From NCBI GenBank assembly GCA_036426205.1, contig CM071571.1, forward strand, positions 110,368,854 through 110,432,853: a stretch of DNA of 64,000 nucleotides, given 5' to 3'. This DNA is from Ascaphus truei. Its lineage: Eukaryota > Chordata > Amphibia > Anura > Ascaphidae. Shown in pieces: positions 56,884-64,000 of the stretch. Positions within the stretch are counted from its first letter, which is position 1. Each line of letters opens with the position of its first letter. Both the position numbers and the translations under genes were made by a program. The notes under the pieces are model-generated. The model was not told where the DNA came from. It saw only the letters and a list, made by a program, of their open reading frames with translations, and ran no database searches.

Positions 56884-57399
56884 CTGTAGAGAAAGCACAG
56901 TTGATACTAAAATGAGTGAGCTCTATTATACCTAAATGTAACAGATAAATGAAAATTGCCCCTTGTAAGGATCTAGCAATTATAAATTAGGGCGGATGAA
57001 TGTATTTCCTAAATAGAAACTAAATTACCTCCAAGGTAGTATTTGCCAAACTACTACTCATGCACTAACCCAGGGAGGCATGTCAGAGCATGGCCAAAAA
57101 AGTAGTGTACGAAGGAGGGGTTTGGGCTTTTGGAGAACTGCAAGTAATACTCTGAGAGGTGCAATCTTTAAAGAAGGGATGGATTGCACCTCAACGATCT
57201 TCAGTGCTAGGAGGGATGATGTTAAAAAGGATGGAGAAGATTTTAAAGTAGGGGGAGGGACAAGCAAGAGGTAATAGACTTCACAGAATAGATCGGAATG
57301 AGGAAATAGCTATGGGACATGGGAATGTAGCGGGGGGGAAAGGAGAGTTTAGCAAGCAGGCAGGAACCCAAAACTGCCAGAGTTGTCGCAATCTTCATA

Positions 57400-58870
57400 A
57401 GTGAGGACAAAAACACTGTGTCAAACTACAGGCCAAAATCTCTTCTCCCAATACTAGCCAAAGTCATGGAAAAATGTGTTCGCTCCCAATTAAGCGATTA
57501 CTATACCAAGACAAATTTCCCTAGCCAATTCCAATCTGGCTTTCGCCCCAAACACTCCACGTTAGCTACCCTGCTAAAAGTTTGCAATGACATCCAGTGT
57601 GGAATGGAACGGGGACAACTCACTGGTGCAATATTCCTAGATTTTACAAAGACTTTTGATACTGTTGATCATGTTATCTTGCTTAACAAACTCCAGTGCT
57701 CTGGAATAGGGAAGCATGTTTTAAACTGGTTTCATTCCTACCTATCAGGTAGATCCCTACATGTGTCCATCTCAGGCTCTAACTCCAACCGCTTGGATAT
57801 CACCTGTGGTGTCCCACAAGGCTCTGTTCTGGGGCCCCTACTCTTCTCAGTGTTCATCAATGATCTTCATACAGCTTGTAAGGGAGCCTCAATACACATG
57901 TATGCAGATGACACCATCTTATATGCACACAGCCATAGCCTCTCCAACCTTGAACACATACTTTAATCTGACTTTTTTGAGACTTGAAAAATGGATTTCC
58001 CAAAACAATCTGTGTTTAAACACTCACAAGACTGTAACAATGGTATTTGGAACAAAGGCTACATTTCTAAAGCTTTAGATCAGAACCAACGCTAAAACCA
58101 CCCTAACTCCTGTTACTATTTTAAATACTTGGGCATTTGGTTTGACTCCCATTTAACATGTGGGATGCACATTGATACCCTGACATCCAAAACCTATGCC
58201 AAACTAGGTGTACTTTACAGGAACAAATCCTCCCCAAGTCTGCTGGTCAGAAAGCATATCGCACAGCAGATGCTAATGCCAATTATATACGATGGGGACA
58301 TAGTATACGGCTCGACACCCCAAACCAACCTTAGCAAACTTGACACCCTCTACAATTCAATACAGTATGCCATTTTGTTCTCCAGTGCAGCTACAACACA
58401 CATCACTGTGAAATGCTCAAAGAACTAGATTAGTCATCACTTGAGTCTAGGCGCAAAATTCATCTTTCCTGTCTTGCCTTCAAATACTTTCTGGGCAAGC
58501 TACCCACCTATCTGAACAAGCTCCTCACTATTACCACATGCAGCACTTATCATCTGAGATCTGACTCCAAAAGACTGTTCATGGTCCCACAGTTCAACAA
58601 AGTATCTGGCCGCTCCTCCTTCTCTTACAGTCTAAGTTCTTTCAAAACTAAAGCGGTCACATTTTAATCTGGTCTGTAACTGTTACATACGCATATAATA
58701 TATATTATCTCTAACTGTGCATGCTATGTCTTGTATATAATGTATACCCTGTTCACTTATGTAACTGTATTTGTAACCATGTATTTATTATTTGTCATCT
58801 TAACTCTATGCCCAGGACATACTTGAAAACGAGAGGTAACTCTTAATGTATTACTTCCTTGTAAAATATC
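57400..58870 (+). pseudogene. L2-group LINE reverse-transcriptase fragment
   Basis: A 182-codon open frame (57,418-57,966) reads SNYRPKSLLPILAKVMEK, LTGAIFLDFTKTFDTVDHVI, GVPQGSVLGPLLFSVFINDL and MYADDTILYAH. These are reverse-transcriptase motifs in order, with YADD catalytic residues. A stop and a frameshift follow, then the thumb region (LRLEKWISQNNLCLN; LGIWFDSHLTCGMHIDTL). The 3' end has the L2-type tail with ataaataattaa at about 58,870. The 5' part of ORF2 is missing. Non-functional but only modestly decayed. Confidence 0.85.
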
Positions 58871-58919
58871 TTATAAATAATTAACGTGGCCCGATGGCAT
58901 GCACCCAAGGGTTCTTAAA

Positions 58920-59275
58920 GCTGCAGTTCAAGCTATCGTTTAAAAAAAACAAAAAAACATTCAAAATGTGCATCAATACAATCTACAGTACACTCTGACA
59001 AGTGGTTAGCTAAGTTGCTGATCGATCCATTCACCTATAATCGATCATTGAAATTCGGCTGGGGGTTCATTACATGCATCTTGGGTAATCTTCTGCTGCG
59101 CTGACAGCCTAAGTTCTGTCAGGAAGATCATGTGACCAGGCAGGCACTAGATTCAATTAGTTCACTGCTAGAGAGGGCAGGGCTTAAAAAGGGGATGCTG
59201 TTTCCGAAGGGGAAAGGGATGTGACTTTGTACACAGTATGGTTGCTATAGGATCAAAAATGCCTGTTACATTAGA
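58920..59275. repeat. Dispersed repeat, uninterrupted copy of 28,985-29,870
   Basis: It shares agctgcagttcaagct, tgtgcatcaatacaatc, cgatcatt and gaagatcatgtgaccaggca with 28,985-29,177 plus 29,689-29,870. It provides the empty-site reference that shows the 511-bp segment there is an insertion. Confidence 0.65.
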
Positions 59276-59332
59276 ATAAGCGACAGAGAAGCCCAATGTT
59301 ACATCCAATATGACAAAAATACACAGTAAATT

Positions 59333-59890
59333 TTTTATATATTCTCTTGAAAAATGGTCATTTAGTTTAACCCTTTGGCCAAAGCATTGTAAGCCTGTGA
59401 GACATGATAAGGCAGACCCAGTTCACAGGTCCTAACACTACCAGATAAAATACTTATATACCTCTATTAGGATTAATATTCTCATGTACCTCTATTAGGA
59501 GGGAGAAAGACAGCATTGGATCTATATCCAGTAAAATGGAAAGGAACTGCTGACTTGGGAAGTGGGGAGGGGTGGGCTTAAAACCTGGGAAGGAGGGGCA
59601 ACTAACCTCCAACATCTGAGACAGCTGAAAATAAGTTAAACAACCCCCCCTCCCACTTCCCAAGTCAGCAGTTCCTTTTCATTTTACTGGATATAGATCC
59701 AATGTTGGTCTTTCTCCCTCCTAATAGAGGTAAATGAGAATTTAATCCGAATAGAGGTATACAGTATTAGTATTTTATCTGGTAGTGTTAGGACCTGTGA
59801 ACAGGGTCTGCCTTGTCGTGGCTCACAGACTTCCAATGCTTTGGCCAAAGGGTTAAACTAAATGACCCCTTTTCAAGAGAATATATAAGT
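59333..59890. repeat. Palindromic repeat, diverged relative of repeat R
   Basis: Arms of about 245 bp (59,333-59,577 and 59,645-59,890) are inverted copies (for example tttagtttaaccctttggcc against ggccaaagggttaaactaaa) around a 67-bp loop. The arm shares with repeat R the order tttagtttaac...ttggcc, ttgtaagcc, caggtccta/aagggtccctacac. It belongs to a hairpin family. Confidence 0.82.
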
Positions 59891-60339
59891 ATTTTACCTA
59901 TTTTCAAAGTTTAGAGGGAAGGCTGGTGTTAGCAGCCAGTCTCTAACAAGAGGCACTTTAATGATGCACACTGTGACTTATTTAAAACTTAACATTTTTT
60001 ATGTCTGCTATTAATATTGTAGAGCACGTGAACAAATTAATTTGATTTGATTTTATTAAATTTTCCTTAAAACATTTGTCAGGAGATGGGTGAGGAAATG
60101 TAGTGTGCCTTGAGTTGTGTCTGATATCAGAGGATTATGTGCAACACCAGACATGGTGATGTCTAGTTGAAATAATTGTCATCCAATGATCTGATGAGAT
60201 CACCATGGAATGCTCATAAGATGCCACTGATATCCTACACTTGTACAGAGCTAAGTCTATGGCACCGCTTAGCAAGTGACCCACCAGCAAATGAATAAAA
60301 TGTACCTCCTACAATGTTTTGTCTACAAGAAACTGTAGT

Positions 60340-61466
60340 TATACATTACACAATGAATTCACTATGGAATTATTACATTTTGTCATGAGTCATAATTATT
60401 TTCTCTTCGACGGCACATACTACCACCAGACCCAAGGTACTACTATGGGGACATCATGTGTCCCAACATAAGCCAACTTGTACCTGGGCTGGTGGGAATC
60501 TCAGTATGTGTTCATTGAGGGACAAAAAGATACACTGACATATAGATTTATGGCTTCGTTTCATTGACGACATCATACTAATTTGGAATGGACCAGAACT
60601 GTTATTCATTGAATTTGTAAAAATCTTAAATATGTATACTCTCAACCTCAAACTGACAACTGAATATAGTAAGAAGGAGATTACATTCCTGGATCTAAGG
60701 ATCTCTAAAGAGAAGACCAATGTAATTCAGACCACTGTGTTTAGAAAAAAAACAGCAACTAACAGTTTATTGGAAGCAAGTAGCCAACATCCACCGACAT
60801 TGCTGAAAGGGATTCCGATTGGGCAATATTTGCACATCAAGCGTAATTGCTCTACAGCGAGGGAGTTTCGTAAACAAGCAAAAGACCTCAAACAACAATT
60901 CCTAAATAGAGGCTATCCTTTGGCGAGTCTAAAACGTGCATACAACAGAGCCCTATCAAGTGACAGGGACACTCTGTTGTTAACTAACAACAAACCTCCA
61001 AGCACAGAAATTCGCTGTATAGGCACATACAACTCCAGATGGCAATACATCAAATCCATATTCGCCAAACATTGGCATATATTGAAATCCGATGAGGACT
61101 TAACTAAAGTCTTGAAAGACACTCCCAGCATTACGAGCAGACACTCTAAAAATCTAAGGGATGAGCTAATTCACAGCCACTTCCAGCGCAAACCAATAAC
61201 TACTTGGCTTTCATCTTCAATAAAGGGGACATATCAATGTAAAAACTGCAAAGCTTGCGCATATATTAAACCTTCTAAGACATTCACAAATACTGCAAAA
61301 TCACGACAATATGATATAAGACAATATATCAACTGTAAAACTTCTAATGTCATATATCTTATTACTTGTGAATGCGGTGTAAGGTATGTAGGCAAAACAA
61401 TAAGGGAATTCAGGAGACGTGTATTGGAGCATGTGAACTCAGTCAAAAATAAATTGGACAACCCGG
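60340..61466 (+). pseudogene. Penelope-like element: RT fragment and GIY-YIG domain
   Basis: Upstream sequence gives HNYFLFDGTYYHQTQGTTMG, with an in-frame stop shortly after, then a frameshift. The catalytic motif RFIDDIILIW follows at 60,557-60,586. From there one frame is open to 61,471 (279 codons from the Met at 60,632), through ITFLDLRIS, FRKKTATNSLLEASSQHPP, a CKNCKAC zinc-finger-like motif (about residue 203) and a GIY-YIG endonuclease start VIYLITCECGVRYVGKT (residues 240-256). This order is specific to Penelope-like elements. The C-terminus is cut at about 61,466 by a probable LTR, so the rest of the endonuclease is missing. Confidence 0.9.
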
Positions 61467-62723
61467 TGTAAGAGTGTATGTAGATAGCAGGCTTAGCAAT
61501 AGTGCTAAATGTCACTGTGAGGAAATGGGCAGCAGGGCTCCCAAAATAAAGATCAAGGCCTGACCTGTTGCCCATTCTCGTCATAATACGATGTGGAAGA
61601 TCAGTGGGTAAAATTAGGCACATAGAAAATGCCTGGCTAACCATGTATGTCTGGGCTTTAAAACAGTAATGTATAGCTCTATTGGGAGGTTGTGGACACT
61701 CAGGGGTTAACCTGGAACTACTCTTGCAAAAGTAACTTCAATCGCTGAGCATCTGCATTTCTGCATTACAGTTAATTATTTTGTGTCAGGGGATGGAAAA
61801 CCCTGCATGGATGGGTATGTTAACACAGTGATTGTTGTGTGACTATAGTTGGGAAACTGAGAGGGGGTCTATCATCTGCTGGTAGGCTGGTAGGGTTGAG
61901 TTTGCAAAGCTGGAGCATTTTTTTTTACACCAGCAGCTCAGAGGAAAGCTCTGCCGGGAACACTGGACTACGCCCCTGTCCATGATTAGCCCACCACTGA
62001 TTGGCTACACCCAGGATTCTCATTTTGTGAATGGGAACTCCAGATAATATAACCAGGCCAGACCTGATGGACTTTGTGTGAGCCCCTGTGTGGAGTTTGT
62101 TGGTGCCTCTCTACGTGACAAGTGTTGCAGGATGTTCTTGGTGACTGGAGATCCCTGCAGAATGTATTAGCTTGTCTGAGGACATCAATTGGGCTCTCTT
62201 AGGAGAGTTACCTGGGGTGCTAAGCCTCAGCGGCCTCCAGGAATGACTTTAAAGTGGCTCGGGGTGCCCAGATTGGGCGGGCGGCGATATCCACCAAACA
62301 GTAGTGAGTAGCTTGGAGGCTACTAGCCACGGTTCTCCTGGAATTCTGGAGAAGTGGCCAGAGAATTGTCTGTAATTAAGCACTAGGATTTGGGTCCACT
62401 GGAGCCACGTTACATGTACTGAAGTGCCCGGGATTGCCACGATTTGGCAGCATACAGAAGAGAAGTGACCCGTTCGTTCAAGAGTAGTGACTGTTCTTGT
62501 GATACCTGTACTGGGGTGTTGGGTACCTTGTTGCTGTACTTGTTACTAATAAATCCTACAACATATTAGCTCCCTTTGTCTGGCTAGTAGTAACATGGGT
62601 TAGGGAAAGCCTGGTGATATTGATGGGTTAAGCCTACCCTGCAGGCTCAGCTGGCTGTAGATAGTGACCCATCTGGGCACTGATCAAGGCGATAAGCAGC
62701 CAGGCCTAACCCGTTATGTAACA
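61467..62723 (+). mobile_element. Probable solo LTR, 1257 bp
   Basis: It starts TGTAAGAG at the point where the Penelope-like element is cut and ends TATGTAACA. A TATA-like gataatataacc (about 62,044) and an AATAAA (about 62,548) followed by a long R-U5-like tail fit an LTR on the plus strand. The flanks (cccgg and gtcac) do not match, so a deletion or rearrangement is possible and the call is tentative. Confidence 0.5.
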
Positions 62724-62734
62724 GTCACGCAGTA

Positions 62735-63025
62735 GCTGCAAAGGCAAATAAGAAATTATCTTGCATAAAACGAGGTATGGATTGAAGGGCGGGAAGCAAA
62801 CAGTAATTTTGCCACTGTATAAATCCTTAGTAAGACCACACCTTGAATATGGAGTGCAGTTTTGGGCACCACTCCATAAAAAAAAACATTATGGAACTGT
62901 AAAAAGTATAGAGAAGAGGGACCAAATTAATAAAGGAGATGGAAGGTCTGACTTATGAGGAAAGGCTAAATTAGATTTGTTTATATTAGAAAAGAGGTGT
63001 CTAAGAGGGGATATGATTACTATTT
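62735..63025 (+). pseudogene. CR1-type LINE fragment
   Basis: It encodes LPLYKSLVRPHLEYGVQFWA and, in changed frames, segments like LTYEERLN and KRCLRGDMITIYKYG. This is the conserved C-terminal part of CR1 ORF2. It has several frame breaks. Confidence 0.8.
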
Positions 63026-63032
63026 ACAAATA

Positions 63033-63697
63033 TGGTGGCGAGAAAAAGTTTGTGAATCAATTAGGATTTTCACATATTTCAAACCTAAAATTTTATTAGA
63101 TCTTAATCTAAGTCCTAATAATAGATCAAGATAACCCGATCAAACAAATGACACAAAAACATGATACTTTTTCAAAATGTATTCATCCACAAATGATTAA
63201 ACATTCAATATCCATGTATGAAAAAGTATGTGAACCTTTAGATTCAGTACCTGGTGGTACCCCCTTGAGCACCAATAACTTCAAGTAAGTGTTTCCTGTA
63301 ACTGCTAGTCAGTCTCTCACATCGGTTTTGGGGAATTTTGGCCCATTCCTCCTTACAGAACTACTTAAATTCAATGACATTTGAGCGCTTTCTTGCATGG
63401 ACAGCTTACTTCAGTTCTTGCCACAAGTTTTCGATGGAGTTTAGATCCGGACTTTGACTAGGCCATTCTAAAACGAAGAATTTCTTCTTCTGCAGCCATT
63501 CTTGTGTAGATAGATCTACTTGTATGTTTAGGATCATTGTCTTTCTGCATGACCCACTTTTGCTTCAGCTTCGGCTCACAGACAAATGACTTACATTCTC
63601 CACTAGAATCTTCTGATGCAATGCAGAATTCATGGTTGTCTCAATGATGACATGCCGCCCAGGTTTTGAGGCAGCAAAGCAGCCCCAAACCATCACA
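63033..63697 (-). pseudogene. Tc1-like transposon remnant
   Basis: Minus-strand frames give MVWGCFAASKPGRH, MNSALHQKIL, a [14 protein letters not shown] segment and [20 protein letters not shown], the second D and E region of the Tc1 DD34E transposase, with at least two frameshifts and stops. The gaaaaagtttgtgaa/gaaaaagtatgtgaacc termini-like motif is near 63,045 and 63,222. The element is cut at about 63,697, where the tyrosine-recombinase frame begins. Confidence 0.85.
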
Positions 63698-63698
63698 A

Positions 63699-64000
63699 AC
63701 GGGAGATGCGGAAGGGGTGGAGACCATAATGCGATTCGTTATAGCGTTGGGACGCAAGGGGCTAGCTGGTAAGCCGGTAGGCAAGAAGCTGAGTGGGGTA
63801 TCATTCTTCCTGAGGCTAGGTGAGAAGTCAGATGTCACAAAGGCATTTATAGTCAAGAGGGTAGTAGCGGGATTGATGAGGGGGGCTCCGCCTAGCGACA
63901 CCAGAAGGCCAGTGACCCCGGCAATGTTTGAAAGGCTAGTCCAGATGACCAAGCTAGTCTGTTTTTCCGTTTTCGAAGCAACGCTTTTTAATGCAGCATT
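63699..64000 (+). CDS. Tyrosine-recombinase-like ORF, partial, runs off the window
   Basis: An open frame from about 63,699 to the window end reads GDAEGVETIMRFVIALGR, KGLAGKPVGKKLSGVSFFLR, SDVTKAFIVKRVVAGLMRGA, DTRRPVTPAMFERLVQMT and FSVFEATLFNAA. This resembles the core-binding and early catalytic part of tyrosine recombinases in DIRS/Ngaro-type retroelements or Crypton-like transposons. The catalytic R-H-R-Y residues would lie beyond the edge. The left junction is abrupt within the Tc1 remnant and no start codon is certain. The antisense 103-codon frame is a shadow. Confidence 0.65.

Larger units (their letters stand above)
56884..64000 (-). other. ppfia2 5'-side intron, retroelement-rich
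   Basis: No ppfia2 exon was found here, so the gene presumably continues beyond the window. The stretch carries an L2 fragment, a palindrome, a Penelope-like element, a probable LTR, CR1, Tc1 and a tyrosine-recombinase frame. About 56,900-57,400 holds an unclassified G-rich segment that may be a repeat, and 59,900-60,330 shows nothing recognisable. Confidence 0.5.

Noticed and set aside
1..64000. CRISPR arrays, prokaryotic operons or phage
   Set aside because: The window has spliced vertebrate exons and eukaryotic transposable elements throughout; tandem repeats here lack the regular repeat-spacer pattern of CRISPR.

Overview
This is a window of vertebrate nuclear DNA, most likely from a frog. 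It is AT-rich and intron-dominated. The repeat mix (L1, L2, CR1, RTE, Penelope-like, Tc1, tyrosine-recombinase elements and many hairpin MITEs) is typical of amphibian genomes. The species is inferred from this mix and is not proven.

One host gene fills the window from its left edge to about 56.9 kb, on the minus strand. It is the middle part of PPFIA2, which encodes liprin-alpha-2, a presynaptic scaffold. I place 14 coding exons by protein similarity, GT/AG splice sites and phase. In transcript order they are 56662-56883, 55563-55709, 52760-52894, 47837-47923 (probable cassette), 47323-47406, 45942-46073, 37170-37232, 35271-35362, 10013-10148, 7638-7858, 5309-5546, 4288-4317 (30-nt microexon), 2122-2252 and 1-127 (cut by the window edge). 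Phases agree across every junction. Without the cassette they encode about 586 residues of coiled coil and linker. The N-terminus lies beyond 64 kb and the SAM domains lie left of position 1. A CpG-rich, promoter-like island at about 34.9-35.2 kb sits in the large intron.

The rest is intron full of mobile DNA. At 2-13 kb there are small MITEs, hairpins and a 1.3 kb minisatellite. At 14-16 kb a hAT-type MITE with an 8-bp target duplication interrupts an old L2-like LINE. At 16.6-27 kb there is a large inverted duplication with arms of about 3.8 kb; it carries RTE and L1 pieces and many copies of one dispersed repeat, and it may be partly an assembly artefact. At 39.8-44.9 kb there is a young LTR retrotransposon with 801-bp LTRs, a primer-site-like sequence, a polypurine tract and two gag-like ORFs but no polymerase. 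At 49-54.8 kb there are more MITEs and a solo LTR. At 57-64 kb the order is an L2 reverse-transcriptase fragment, a palindromic repeat, a Penelope-like element with a GIY-YIG domain, a probable solo LTR, a CR1 tail, a Tc1 transposase remnant, and a tyrosine-recombinase reading frame that runs off the right edge.

The most interesting items are the cassette exon, the intragenic CpG island, the polymerase-less LTR element and the inverted duplication.
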